From Minwuiaceae bacterium (GTDB lineage: Bacteria; Pseudomonadota; Alphaproteobacteria; Minwuiales; Minwuiaceae), in contig JANQEE010000033.1 of the NCBI GenBank assembly GCA_028278525.1, positions 1-64,000 on the forward strand: a stretch of DNA of 64,000 nucleotides, read 5' to 3'. The notes under the pieces are model-generated. The model did no database searches. It saw only the letters and a program-made list of their open reading frames with translations, and was not told the DNA's origin. The translations under genes and the position numbers were made by a program. Position 1 is the stretch's first letter; each line of letters starts with the position of its first letter. Positions 1-8,315 of this stretch are shown piece by piece.

Positions 1-62
1 CCCAACCACCCATACAGGGTACCCTCGGGGTGGTTGGGACGGGGGAGCGGGCCGGCTAGGCC
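1..62. repeat. Dispersed palindromic repeat, family A (cut by window edge)
   Basis: The first bases form an inverted repeat (CCCAACCACCC ... GGGTGGTTGGG around a GGTACC centre) followed by a flank rich in GGGGGAGCGGGCCGGCT. The core recurs in reverse orientation at 23887-23961, and the right-flank type recurs at 24845 and 27017. It sits just past the 3' end of the porin-like gene, so it could end transcription, but there is no T-run. The left arm is lost at the window edge. Confidence 0.7.
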
Positions 63-77
63 CCCTATACCCACAAA

Positions 78-944
78 CTAGAACCTGACGTTCATACCCA
101 GATAACCCAGATACGCCGGCGTGAAGCCTTCCGGGTCGCTGTGCCACTGCACGCCGCCGGCCAGATTGACGCCGTGCGCCAGGCTGTACTGGCCCTTCAC
201 CTGGACCGCTTCCATGCGGCCTTCGAACCGGGTCGGGTTGACCTTCACGTCGTTGGCCGTCTGTACCGCCAGGCCCCAGGGCCCGTCGAAATAGCGGACG
301 CCGATGTTCCAGTCCGTGCGGTCGCGGCGCAGCACGCGGACGGTGCGCTGCTTGCCGACGTCCAGGGCGAAGCCGCCGTGGGTCAGCCGGCCGCCGACGA
401 TCCAGTCGTTGTTCTTGCCGCCGCCGCTTAAGCGGTTGGTGCTGAACAGGCCGACCGATGTTTTGCGCTTTTTGTTGTGGCGGTTCAGATGGACGTCGTA
501 GGTCCGCCCGCCGACCGTGGTCGCCAGTTCGCCGCCGAAACCGTAGCCGTGATCGGCCTTGCCGAAGGCGTTGCCGCAGCCGGCCGCGCCGAATCCGATA
601 AAGCCGCCGCGGCACTCGCTGGCGATATCCAGCGCGAAACCCGTTCCGCGCGGGCTGAACGATACCGCGACGGGCGTGCCGGGGCCGGCGGGCACCGTCA
701 GCGGGTAATGTGCCGTTATCTTCAGCCGCAGCGCCGCTTCGTCGGCGTCGGCCAATCCATTTGGCGCGGACATTGGCAGCACCGCGTTGGATGGGGCCAG
801 CGACGGCCCGGTCTGCGTGGCCGGGGCGCTAAGCGTCGCCAGATGATGCTCAAGGCCGGCCTCCACCGCGATGAACCTGTCCCCGGCCCGCTCCGCGCAG
901 GCAGCGGTGAACAGTGTCAGCACGCCACAAAGAAGTTTCCGCAT
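78..944 (-). CDS. Porin-like outer-membrane beta-barrel protein
   Basis: This 288-residue protein has a hydrophobic export signal (residues 1-18, with a Cys at 17 but a poor lipobox). From about residue 70 it shows alternating beta-strand patterns typical of Gram-negative porins (for example KTSVGLFSTNRLSG and NIGVRYFDGPWGLAVQ), and it ends in a C-terminal Phe (MNVRF), the usual outer-membrane assembly signal. It is shorter than classical trimeric porins. An AGGAGG sequence lies just upstream of the ATG. The gene stands alone and probably forms or decorates a small outer-membrane barrel. The substrate cannot be told. Confidence 0.72.
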   Translation of the reverse strand: MRKLLCGVLTLFTAACAERAGDRFIAVEAGLEHHLATLSAPATQTGPSLAPSNAVLPMSAPNGLADADEAALRLKITAHYPLTVPAGPGTPVAVSFSPRGTGFALDIASECRGGFIGFGAAGCGNAFGKADHGYGFGGELATTVGGRTYDVHLNRHNKKRKTSVGLFSTNRLSGGGKNNDWIVGGRLTHGGFALDVGKQRTVRVLRRDRTDWNIGVRYFDGPWGLAVQTANDVKVNPTRFEGRMEAVQVKGQYSLAHGVNLAGGVQWHSDPEGFTPAYLGYLGMNVRF

Positions 945-1345
945 CGCGTTCCTCCTTCGGCTGTCGGGTCCGCCCGCGTCTTGCGGGCTTTGCCACCGGC
1001 CGTCGAACTGGCGATCGAAGCGAAACTAAAGAAATCGGGCTTTTCCGCGAAACGATCTTCAAATTAACTGTCGTTCGACGTGCCGTTTGCTTAGGAGTAG
1101 CAATTACAATGCCATATAGAGCAAATTGCCTGTTTTCAAAGATCCTTAAGGTTAATGGCCAGTCACGCTCCGGTGTCTCTGTAAAAATACTCGACATTCT
1201 TTCGCAATGCACAATTGGTCATGATTTATACTTAAACGGTAAATCGCGGCGGCTTGGCGGATTGCACCGCTCCTCTTGCCGCCGGTCATGACAATCCGGG
1301 CGGTTTGCCGCAAGATCGCCGGGCAATCGACAGGGAGCCCGATCC
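945..1345. other. Divergent intergenic region, no gene seen
   Basis: These 401 bases separate the porin-like gene from the MaoC gene, which are transcribed outward. The stretch from about 1060 to 1240 is clearly AT-richer than its surroundings, as expected for promoters in a high-GC genome. Open frames here have no recognisable protein content. I see no structured RNA or convincing operator. Confidence 0.5.
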
Positions 1346-1828
1346 GTGACCGACAAGCCGTTCCTCATCGCAACTGCCGAAGACTTTGTTGGCCGTGAAC
1401 TGGCGGTCAGCGACTGGATGAAGCTGGATCAGGCGCGCGTGAACATGTTCGCGGAGGCGACCAAACATACCCATTGGATGCACACGGACCCGGAGCGGGC
1501 GGCGCGCGAGAGCCCGTACGGCGGCGCGCTGGCGCACGGCTTCCTGATGCTCAGCCTGATCTCGCACTTCATCGACGCCTGCGACCTGCGCCCGGCGGAT
1601 TCCGCCTACGCCCTGAACTACGGCGTCGACAAGGTGCGTTTTCTGGCGCCGGTCGTGGTCGGCGACGGCGTCCAAGTGCGCGACCGTATCAAGCTGCTGA
1701 GCGCGGAGCCGCGCAAGAACGGCCTGCTCGCCCGCACCAGCCACGAGATAGAGGTCGACGGCCTCGACCGCCCCGCGGTCTATGCCGAATACCTGGCGCT
1801 CTGGGTGCCGAAACAGGCGGCCGCGTGA
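1346..1828 (+). CDS. MaoC-family (hot-dog fold) dehydratase
   Basis: A 160-residue protein of the MaoC/NodN group, which hydrates 2-enoyl-CoA thioesters. The hot-dog helix and active-site region are visible at about residues 35-70: FAEATKHTHWMHTDPERA followed by GGALAHGFLMLSL. The first contains the Asp/His pair expected for R-specific hydratases. The start is a GTG. The stop overlaps the start of the next gene (GTGA), so the two are translationally coupled. The CoA substrate is unknown. It fits the many acyl-CoA enzymes in the window. Confidence 0.85.
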   Translation: MTDKPFLIATAEDFVGRELAVSDWMKLDQARVNMFAEATKHTHWMHTDPERAARESPYGGALAHGFLMLSLISHFIDACDLRPADSAYALNYGVDKVRFLAPVVVGDGVQVRDRIKLLSAEPRKNGLLARTSHEIEVDGLDRPAVYAEYLALWVPKQAAA

Positions 1829-2097
1829 CGGCGCTGCCCGACACCGTCGCCGAGTACCGCCGAACCCCGGTTTTCACCGAAACCACCGTGCCGGCGGCCC
1901 TGACCGACGAGCACGCCACCAAGCCCGGCGTCTGGGCCGTCATCGCGGTCGAGACCGGCCGCCTCGAATTCCACGACGTGGAAACCGGCGCGGCGCGCGT
2001 CCTCGGCGCCGGCGCCACCGCCGTCGTCGCGCCCGAACGGCGCCACAAGGTAACGCCGCTCGGGTCTGTCTCGTTCCATGTGGCGTTTCACCGCTGA
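1825..2097 (+). CDS. Small cupin-like DUF1971 protein
   Basis: A 90-residue protein with the DUF1971 pattern known from YeaR and from the N-terminal extension of some TehB proteins: LPDTVAEYRRTPVFTETTVPAAL, then GVWAVIAVETGRLEF and a final HKVTPLGSVSFHVAFHR. The fold is a small jelly-roll, and a role in oxyanion or thiol stress is often suggested but not proven. The GTG start overlaps the MaoC stop by four bases. The last ten bases overlap the convergent tetR-type gene. Confidence 0.75.
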   Translation: MTALPDTVAEYRRTPVFTETTVPAALTDEHATKPGVWAVIAVETGRLEFHDVETGAARVLGAGATAVVAPERRHKVTPLGSVSFHVAFHR

Positions 2098-2666
2098 GCG
2101 GACGCCGTGACCAGGGCGGCGGCAACACGGCCCGCCGCTTCCACGTAGGCCGGGTCGCGATGCACCAGGGCGACGGAGACCGCGCCGTCCAGCAGGATCA
2201 CGATCTGCCGGGCCAGCGCCGGCGAGTCGTCCAGACCGTCCGCGGCGATCACCTCGGTCAGCCAGGCCTCGAACCGTTTCTTGTGGGCGGCGCCGGCTTG
2301 CAGCGCCGGATGGCCGGGCGCGTTGGCCAGTTCGGCGGCGGTGCGCAGGAAGCCGCAGCCGCGCCATTTCGGATGCGCGGTCGATTGCGCCAACCGCCGG
2401 AACATCGCTTCCAGCTTCGCCGCCAGCGGGCCGTCCGCCTCGTCCAGCCAGCGCGCATAGAGGGCGAGGGTCGGTTGGTCGCGCGCCTGCAGGTAGGCGG
2501 CGACCAGGTCGTCCTTGCTCTTGAAGTGGTAGTACAGCGTGCGCTTGGTGACGCCCGCCTTCTCGGCGACGGCGTCGACGCTGACGCTCCGCACGCCCTC
2601 GCCGTAGAACAGGTCCACGGCGGCCCCGACGATGCGGCCCCGTGTCTCGGTCGAATCCCGTGCCAT
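2088..2666 (-). CDS. TetR/AcrR-family transcriptional regulator
   Basis: A 192-residue one-component repressor. The N-terminal helix-turn-helix is clear (residues about 8-55, with ATRGRIV-type helix 1 and VAEKAGVTKRTLYYHFKSKDDL). The C-terminal ligand domain is of the TetR_C type found in YcdC/ComR-like regulators (WRGCGFLRTAAELANAPGHPA). It is divergent from the enoyl-CoA hydratase gene and has a good palindrome immediately upstream (2674-2697), so it probably controls itself and that hydratase. The ligand is unknown. Confidence 0.9.
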   Translation of the reverse strand: MARDSTETRGRIVGAAVDLFYGEGVRSVSVDAVAEKAGVTKRTLYYHFKSKDDLVAAYLQARDQPTLALYARWLDEADGPLAAKLEAMFRRLAQSTAHPKWRGCGFLRTAAELANAPGHPALQAGAAHKKRFEAWLTEVIAADGLDDSPALARQIVILLDGAVSVALVHRDPAYVEAAGRVAAALVTASAQR

Positions 2667-2673
2667 GGTTCAA

Positions 2674-2697
2674 TGTATACCGACTAGTGAGTATACA
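2674..2697. promoter_or_regulatory. Likely TetR operator
   Basis: An imperfect 24-base palindrome: outer arms TGTATAC and GTATACA with an ACTAGT centre, 20 of 24 positions symmetric. It starts 8 bases upstream of the TetR ATG, in the divergent promoter with the enoyl-CoA hydratase. Confidence 0.7.
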
Positions 2698-2756
2698 CAA
2701 ATCCCGGTCTCGGCCATTGTCATGGAAACGACCGCTCAATTCGAAGAGGTGCGACC

Positions 2757-3548
2757 ATGTCCGAAACCGTCCTGATGGAGACCCGCGGCCCCGCCGCGTT
2801 GCTGACCCTGAACCGCCCGGAAAAGCTCAATGCCCTGAACTACGACCTGATCGACCGGCTGATGGTCCTGCTCGACGACATCGAGCGCGACGACGCGATC
2901 CGCGCCGTCGTGCTCACCGGCGCCGGCGATCGGGCCTTCAGCGCCGGCGCCGACATCGCCGGCTTCGCGCCCAGCGTGCGCCGGGGTCAGGCAGTGGCGC
3001 TCCGCGACTTCGTCCGCCGGGGCCAGCGCATGACCGCGCGTATCGAGACCTTTCCCAAGCCGGTGATCGTCGCGGTCAACGGCCTCGCCCACGGCGGCGG
3101 GTCCGAGATTACCGAGGCCGCGCCGCTGGCGCTCGCCAGCGACCGGGCGGAATTCTGCAAGGCCGAGATCGCGCTCGGCTTCGCGCCGCCGTTCGGCGGC
3201 TCGCAGCGCCTGCCTCGCCTGATCGGCCGCAAGCGCGCGCTCCGCATGATCCTGACGGGCGAGCCGATCACGGCGTTCGAGGCGCGCGACTTCGGGCTGG
3301 TCAACGACGTGGTCGCGCACGACCGCCTGCTCGACGAGGCGTTCGCGCTCGCCGGTCGGATCGCCGAGATGTCGCCGCTGGCCGTCGCGGCCTGCCTCGG
3401 CAGCGTGACGCGCGGCATCAACGTCCCCATCGACGAGGGCCTCGCCATCGAAGCCGGCTATTTCGCCCGCATGGTGCCAACCCGTGACATCGAAGAGGGG
3501 ATCTCGGCTTTTCTGGAGAAGCGAAAGCCGCAGTTCCAGGGCGCGTAA
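2757..3548 (+). CDS. Enoyl-CoA hydratase/isomerase family protein
   Basis: A 263-residue crotonase-fold enzyme. Visible family marks are LNRPEKLNALNYDLI (N-terminus), the oxyanion-hole segment AFSAGADIAGF (about residues 60-72) and the glycine-rich GLAHGGGSEITEAAPLALAS segment (about 104-125). Catalytic Glu positions of true hydratases are only partly conserved, so the reaction (hydration, isomerisation or other) is not fixed. It is probably controlled by the divergent TetR. The GFAPPFGGSQRLPRLIG segment is typical of the family. Confidence 0.88.
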   Translation: MSETVLMETRGPAALLTLNRPEKLNALNYDLIDRLMVLLDDIERDDAIRAVVLTGAGDRAFSAGADIAGFAPSVRRGQAVALRDFVRRGQRMTARIETFPKPVIVAVNGLAHGGGSEITEAAPLALASDRAEFCKAEIALGFAPPFGGSQRLPRLIGRKRALRMILTGEPITAFEARDFGLVNDVVAHDRLLDEAFALAGRIAEMSPLAVAACLGSVTRGINVPIDEGLAIEAGYFARMVPTRDIEEGISAFLEKRKPQFQGA

Positions 3549-3573
3549 TCCGGCCGCCCCGGGGCTTCGGCGG

Positions 3574-3678
3574 TTACGGCGGCAGCGTCCCCCAGGTGGT
3601 CGCGATCAAAAGGAATCCGATCACGGCCACGGAAAGCAGCACCGTTCGTTTGTGCGGCAAGGATTTGAATACCCGCAT
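3574..3678 (-). CDS. Small single-span membrane peptide (34 residues)
   Basis: A short frame encodes a basic N-terminus (MRVFKSLPHKRT) followed by one hydrophobic segment (VLLSVAVIGFLLIATTW). A perfect GGAGG sits 4 bases before the ATG, which is the main support. It lies convergent to the enoyl-CoA hydratase and downstream of a LysR gene. No family is recognised. It may be a real small membrane protein or a chance frame. Confidence 0.5.
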   Translation of the reverse strand: MRVFKSLPHKRTVLLSVAVIGFLLIATTWGTLPP

Positions 3679-3815
3679 TTTGCCTCCTTCCGGCCACGAA
3701 CGCTGTTTGCCGATGGCCGCACCCCTGTCGGACGGCTTGTGTGAAAAGGTGCCGTCCTGACGCCAAGGGTAAACGAGGCTTGGTCTGCGCCGCACCCTAC
3801 GAATGTAGGAAGTGA

Positions 3816-4712
3816 CTAACCGCGCGCGAAATCCTTCAGCCACTGCCCGACGCGCCTGGTCGCGGCGGTCGGCGTGTTGGCGACGGGCTGGCAGAGGTAA
3901 TAGCCGATGTCCGACGGGCCGGGCATGCCGAACGGCGCGGTCAGGGCGCCGGCTTTCAGCCGCTCGTCGACCAGCGGCCGCCGGCCGATGGCGAGGCCCA
4001 GGCCCTGTTCCGCCGCCGCCAGCACCTGCTCCTGCGTTTCCAGCCGCAGCGTCCGGTCCAGCGCGCCGTCCAGGGTGGCCGCATCCACGCCGTGGCCGCG
4101 CGCCCATTCGATCCACTCGTCCGGGAAATAGCCGTTGACGATCAGCCGGCCGGATTTGAGCGCCGCCTCGATATCGCCTTCGACGTAGCCGGCCTTGCAG
4201 ACCGGCATGGCCGTCTCCGCCAGCAGGAATTCGGCCTCCACGTCCGGCCAGCTGCCGCGCCCGTAGCGCACCGCCAGGTCGATCTGCTCCCGGCGCAGGT
4301 CGCAAAGCCGGGTCGTGGTCACCAGTTGCAGGTCGATGCCCGGGCAGGCCTGTTCGAAGGCGCCGAGGTTCGGCACCAGCCACAATATCGCCAGCGACGG
4401 CGGCAGGGTTAGCGCCACCCGGTCGCGCTCCGCCGGGCCGATCAGCGCCCGCGTCGCCTCGCGGATCCGCGCCATGGCCGGGTCGATCTCCTGGAAATAG
4501 CGCTGGCCCTGCGCGGTCAGGGCGATCCGGGGTCCGTTGCGGTCGAAAAGCTGCACATGCAGGAAGTCTTCCAGTCGCCGGATCTGGTGGCTGATCGCCG
4601 ATTCCGTCACCCCCAGCTCTGCCGCCGCGTCGCGAAACCGGCCGTGCCGCGCGGCGGCGTGAAAGGCGCGCAGCGCCGGGAAGGGGGGCATCCAATTTTG
4701 CATAGCGGCCAT
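3816..4712 (-). CDS. LysR-family regulator (GcvA-like)
   Basis: A 298-residue LysR-type regulator. The N-terminal winged helix reads LRAFHAAARHGRFRDAAAEL then VTESAISHQIRRLEDFLHVQLF, the form typical of the GcvA/AmpR subgroup. The C-terminal LysR substrate domain runs from about residue 92. It is divergent from the CmcJ/NvfI-type oxygenase gene at 4890 and is the likely regulator of it. The spacer holds two GAATTC copies 21 bases apart, which may or may not be part of a binding site. Confidence 0.9.
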   Translation of the reverse strand: MAAMQNWMPPFPALRAFHAAARHGRFRDAAAELGVTESAISHQIRRLEDFLHVQLFDRNGPRIALTAQGQRYFQEIDPAMARIREATRALIGPAERDRVALTLPPSLAILWLVPNLGAFEQACPGIDLQLVTTTRLCDLRREQIDLAVRYGRGSWPDVEAEFLLAETAMPVCKAGYVEGDIEAALKSGRLIVNGYFPDEWIEWARGHGVDAATLDGALDRTLRLETQEQVLAAAEQGLGLAIGRRPLVDERLKAGALTAPFGMPGPSDIGYYLCQPVANTPTAATRRVGQWLKDFARG

Positions 4713-4889
4713 TATCCCAGCATCCTGGAAGCATGAACGGAATTCAAGCTATCATGCCCCGAATTCGCTGGTATCCGGGCGTCGCAACGCCACATCCTCT
4801 GTAACGAAACGGATTGGACCGAAGGACGGGCATCGCCATATCAAATCCGGCTCATGGTCTGCGGACCGGCCCGATAGGAGACTCGCACA

Positions 4890-5771
4890 ATGTCACAGAT
4901 CACCGCCTCCCAGGCTGAGACCCGAATCCCGCCCCCCGGCGTCGATGCGCGCGTCGACGGCTCGTTCAACTACCTGGTGCCCGGCGCGGTCAAACCCGCC
5001 ATCCATATCGCTCCGCCCGGAGAGGGGGAAACCGACCGGTCCGGCACGTTTGCCGCGGAGACCATGCCGGTTGCCGACATGCGCGCCCTGGCCGAGGAAG
5101 CCACGCTGGACCGTCAGGGGTTTGCGCTGGTGCCGCACGACACGGCGGTCAAGGACTTCTATGACGAGGACGAGGTCCGCGCCGTCTATTACCCGGAGAT
5201 CGAACGCCTGATCAAGGAATCGACCGGCGCTAGCAAGGTCATCATCTTCGATCATACCATCCGGGTCGAAGGCGGCGATGCCGTCAACGACCGGGGCCTG
5301 CGTAAGCCGGTACGTGTCGTGCACAACGACTACACCGAGAAATCCGGCCCGCAGCGCGTGCGCGATCTGGTCGAGGATCCGGCGGAGGCCGAGGCGCGCT
5401 TACAAAACCGGTTTGCCGTGGTCAACATCTGGCGGCCGATCCGTGGCCCGGTCCAGACCGTGCCGCTCGGCATTATCGACGCGGAAAGCGTCGTGCCGGA
5501 CGATCTGGTTGCGACCGATCTGGTCTACACCGACCGTACCGGCGAGATCTATCAGATCGCCCACAATCCCAAGCATCGCTGGCATTACATCTCGCAGATG
5601 GAGCGCGACGAAGCGATGCTGATCAAAAGCTACGACTCGGCGACCGACGGCCGCGCCCGCTTCACGCCGCATTCGGCCTTCCACGACCCGACGGCCCCGG
5701 AAGGCGCCGCCCCGCGTGAGAGCATCGAAGTCCGCACGTTGATCTTCTTCGACGACGAACCGAGGCAGTAG
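4890..5771 (+). CDS. CmcJ/NvfI-family oxidoreductase
   Basis: A 293-residue protein of the CmcJ/NvfI family, which includes the cephamycin 7-alpha-methoxylase partner CmcJ and the fungal iron/2-oxoglutarate enzyme NvfI. The putative metal facial triad is suggested by VVHNDYTEKSGPQRV (H-x-D, about residues 147-161) and a distal His in the SRAF-like HSAFHDP segment (about 265-271). RFAVVNIWRPIRGPV is a strong family signature. It is followed by a long repeat-rich spacer. The substrate is unknown; it is not in a biosynthetic cluster here. Confidence 0.82.
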   Translation: MSQITASQAETRIPPPGVDARVDGSFNYLVPGAVKPAIHIAPPGEGETDRSGTFAAETMPVADMRALAEEATLDRQGFALVPHDTAVKDFYDEDEVRAVYYPEIERLIKESTGASKVIIFDHTIRVEGGDAVNDRGLRKPVRVVHNDYTEKSGPQRVRDLVEDPAEAEARLQNRFAVVNIWRPIRGPVQTVPLGIIDAESVVPDDLVATDLVYTDRTGEIYQIAHNPKHRWHYISQMERDEAMLIKSYDSATDGRARFTPHSAFHDPTAPEGAAPRESIEVRTLIFFDDEPRQ

Positions 5772-5830
5772 CGCGGCCCGTTTGAAAAAGGCGCTGGAGC
5801 CCTGCGTCCGCCCGAGCCTCACCCGCCGCC

Positions 5831-5915
5831 GTCATTGCGAGCGAAGCGAAGCAATCTCGACGGGCCTCGCACCCTTTTCACGAGATCGCCGCGGCGCTTC
5901 GCGCCTCGCGATGAC
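5831..5915. repeat. Palindromic repeat, family GTCATTGCGAGC
   Basis: Two arms, GTCATTGCGAGCGAAGCGAA on the left and a near-inverse ending CGCGCCTCGCGATGAC on the right, enclose a spacer of about 30 bases. A second copy lies at 18361-18445. This family is widespread in alphaproteobacterial genomes. It is the main content of the 424-base gap between the oxygenase gene and the LysR gene. Confidence 0.85.
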
Positions 5916-5954
5916 AGCCGGGCTTGGGTAGGGCAGCGTCGGCGGCACCATGGG

Positions 5955-6045
5955 CCCTCGGATCAAGTCCGAGGGCGACGGGTGGGCGAGCTTTCGATTA
6001 ACACACAGTCGTCATACTCGGACTTGATCCGAGTATCCATGCTGC
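5955..6045. repeat. Two copies of the CTCGGATCAAGTCCGAG palindrome
   Basis: A perfect short palindrome at 5955-5975 and a related copy at 6011-6045 (GTCATACTCGGACTTGATCC ... ATCCATGC). A third copy sits at 18298-18330. The two copies here lie about 50 bases apart in the same gap as the family GTCATTGCGAGC element. From 6046 to 6195 I see nothing further. Confidence 0.8.
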
Positions 6046-6195
6046 AACTGGCGTAGCCTTCGCAAGCACAACACAAGCCGTGCGAACCGAGTTTACGGCG
6101 CGTCGTATGGCACGCGAGGTCGGTCGAAGCCGTGTTCATCGGTAAAGCCCGCCGTTGTTCGTGCGGTCTGCTGAACCGGCATACCTGGACTTCCG

Positions 6196-7083
6196 TCAAG
6201 CAGTCTTAACCAGTTTCACCGGATCCCATTTCGCCGGATGGAACACGGGTCCGAACGACTCGCGAAGCCAGCGGACCGTCGCCTGGACGCGCAGGGTTTC
6301 CACCGTGTCGGGATGGGCGTGCAGGTACAGGGGACGTACAAGCTCCGGTTCGCCGTCGCTGACGCGCACCAGTTGGTCGTCTTCTTCGGCCAGGCACATC
6401 GGCAGCAGGCCTTTGCCGACGCCTTCGCGGACGGCGGATTGCATGACGCCGGCGTCCGTCGCCATCAGGCGCACCGGCTCGCCGCGCCGGCGCAGCCGCT
6501 TGTGGGCCCGGGTGATCTGCGGCCGCAGCTCGTTTTCGTCGTAGAAGGAGACCCAGCCCGGCCGTTCGTCCTTGATGTTGCGCGATTTGTAGATCGCATA
6601 GGGCACCTCGCCCAGCTTGATGGCGAATTCGCTTTCGCCGGGCTCGACTTCGAACCAGAGCGATACCGTGGCTTCGCCGTATACGCGGTTGCGCGGGATC
6701 AGGGCGATGACGCGCAAGTCCAACCGCGGGTTGGCCGCCAGAAAGGCCGGCATGGCCATCAGCGCCAATCTGTTCAGCGTCCACGGATTGCCGAGAAGCC
6801 GGACGATGCCGACCGGCCCGTCGTCGTCGGACCGGGTCACTTCGTCCACCAGCTTGTCCACCCGGCGTTCCACCTCGATGGCTTGTTTGACCGCCGCTTC
6901 GCCTGAATCGGTCAGGGCAAAGCCGGTCTTCGACCGTACAAACAGAATAACGCCCAGTTCGGCTTCTAAAGCGGAAAGCCGCCGCCCGGCCGTCGACTGA
7001 TCGATTCCCAGCATTTGTGCGGCTTGTGTCAGCGAGCCTGTTCGGCTTATCGCCAGGGCAACTTTCAAATTGTCCCAGTCCAT
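6196..7083 (-). CDS. LysR-family transcriptional regulator
   Basis: A 295-residue regulator. The N-terminal winged helix is MDWDNLKVALAISRTGSLTQ followed by AAQMLGIDQSTAGRRLSALE. The C-terminal half is a LysR substrate-type domain of the branch often linked to divergent single-enzyme genes. It is transcribed away from the globin gene with 167 bases between them, so it may control the globin. The stop lies next to the repeat-filled spacer. Confidence 0.88.
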   Translation of the reverse strand: MDWDNLKVALAISRTGSLTQAAQMLGIDQSTAGRRLSALEAELGVILFVRSKTGFALTDSGEAAVKQAIEVERRVDKLVDEVTRSDDDGPVGIVRLLGNPWTLNRLALMAMPAFLAANPRLDLRVIALIPRNRVYGEATVSLWFEVEPGESEFAIKLGEVPYAIYKSRNIKDERPGWVSFYDENELRPQITRAHKRLRRRGEPVRLMATDAGVMQSAVREGVGKGLLPMCLAEEDDQLVRVSDGEPELVRPLYLHAHPDTVETLRVQATVRWLRESFGPVFHPAKWDPVKLVKTA

Positions 7084-7250
7084 CTATCGACTCCCAACCT
7101 CACGGTGTAAATTTGCATCTTTCATGTGCGGTTTCTCAGGTTCATGTCCAGCAGTTTTACGTGTATCGCTGCATTTCGGAGGAACGCGCTGTGAGAAAAG
7201 TCAGTCAGCGGTGTGTAAAGTTACGCTTGGTAAACGGAGTTTTGGGCTCG

Positions 7251-7667
7251 ATGGCGCTCACGAAGGACGAAATACAACTTATTCGAGAAAGTTTTCGGAT
7301 GGTCTCGCAGTCCAACGAACAGGCGGCTGACCGGTTCTACCGAAACCTTTTCGAAGCCGCGCCGGAGACGCGTCATCTGTTCGTCAACGACATGAAGACC
7401 CAGGGCGCGATGCTGATGAGCAAGCTCGGCCTTGTCGTCGCCCAACTCCAGAACATGGATGCGCTTGCCCCGATGCTGGAGGACCTGGCCCTGCGCCATG
7501 TGGCGTACGGGGTGAAGCCGGAGCACTATCCGCTGGTGGGCGCCGCATTGGTCAAGATGATGTCCGATATGCTGGGCGACGAATTCACGCCGGAGGCGAA
7601 GGCCGCGTGGATCAATGCCTACAATGCGCTCGAGATGCTCATGGTGAGCACCGCCTATCGGGATTAG
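7251..7667 (+). CDS. Single-domain bacterial globin (haemoglobin-like)
   Basis: A 138-residue globin close to Vitreoscilla-type haemoglobin. Visible residues: B10 Tyr in FYRNLF, a candidate E7 Gln in MKTQGAML, and proximal F8 His in LRHVAYGV followed by EHYPLVGAAL, where the Tyr matches the conserved G5 Tyr. A late Glu in YNALEMLM matches the H-helix Glu of the proximal triad. Its likely role is O2 or NO handling in the cytoplasm. A GTG at 7191 with a better ribosome site (GGAGGAA, 7 bases upstream) would add 20 basic residues; the fold itself starts at the ATG chosen here. Confidence 0.87.
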   Translation: MALTKDEIQLIRESFRMVSQSNEQAADRFYRNLFEAAPETRHLFVNDMKTQGAMLMSKLGLVVAQLQNMDALAPMLEDLALRHVAYGVKPEHYPLVGAALVKMMSDMLGDEFTPEAKAAWINAYNALEMLMVSTAYRD

Positions 7668-7724
7668 AGCCTGGGCATTTCGTCAACCGCTCCCCAACCG
7701 AATATGGATCTGGAGGATGTCGCA

Positions 7725-8315
7725 ATGACGGGCCGCAGGCTGATTGCGATTTCATTGGTGATGTCGTTTCTGTCGTCGGCGGCCAGGGCGGAACTGCTCG
7801 CCTACGATATTTCCTGGACCGGCTCCAACGGGTACTCGTTGTCCGGCGGTTTCATTTTCGACGATGCCGCTGCCGCGGATGGCCGTATCGAAGAGAACGA
7901 ACTTATACATTTTGCGTTCATGACCTTCCTGAACGGATCCTTTATGGGCTCGTTCAACCTCTCCGACGGCGCGCACGGCGTCTTCAATTTCAATTTCGAT
8001 CCGGTATCGGAGGCCTTCTTCACCGGCGGCAAGACCGACAGCGAACAGGGGCAGACATGGAACACAAGCGCCACGGCCGGGGACTACTGCCCCGGTGGGG
8101 CCGGTTTCAACAGCGGCGACAACACGCAAGTCCTCTGTCTGGAAAACGAGTTTCGCGACGAGACCGCGATCCCCGTCTCGAAATCGACACTGCTCGCAAC
8201 CCGCCGCGGTGCGTCCGACATATCGGAGCCGGCAAGCGCGGCGATGTTCCTGCTCGGACTACTCGAACTCTTGCGGGCCAACCGTCGCGGCCCCGGTGTT
8301 ATCGAAAGGCCATGA
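7725..8315 (+). CDS. Exported protein with PEP-CTERM-like sorting tail
   Basis: A 196-residue protein with a Sec signal (MTGRRLIAISLVMSFLSSAARA). The body is rich in Asp, Gly, Ser and aromatic residues and begins LLAYDISWTGSNGYSLSGGFIF, as in many PEP-CTERM substrates. The tail is SEPASAAMFLLGLLELLRANRR: an EP motif, a hydrophobic span and an Arg-rich end, a divergent form of the exosortase recognition signal. A GGAGG lies 8 bases before this ATG. An in-frame ATG at 7704 is less likely. No exosortase gene is in the window. The 3' end overlaps the convergent symporter gene by 17 bases. Confidence 0.72.
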   Translation: MTGRRLIAISLVMSFLSSAARAELLAYDISWTGSNGYSLSGGFIFDDAAAADGRIEENELIHFAFMTFLNGSFMGSFNLSDGAHGVFNFNFDPVSEAFFTGGKTDSEQGQTWNTSATAGDYCPGGAGFNSGDNTQVLCLENEFRDETAIPVSKSTLLATRRGASDISEPASAAMFLLGLLELLRANRRGPGVIERP

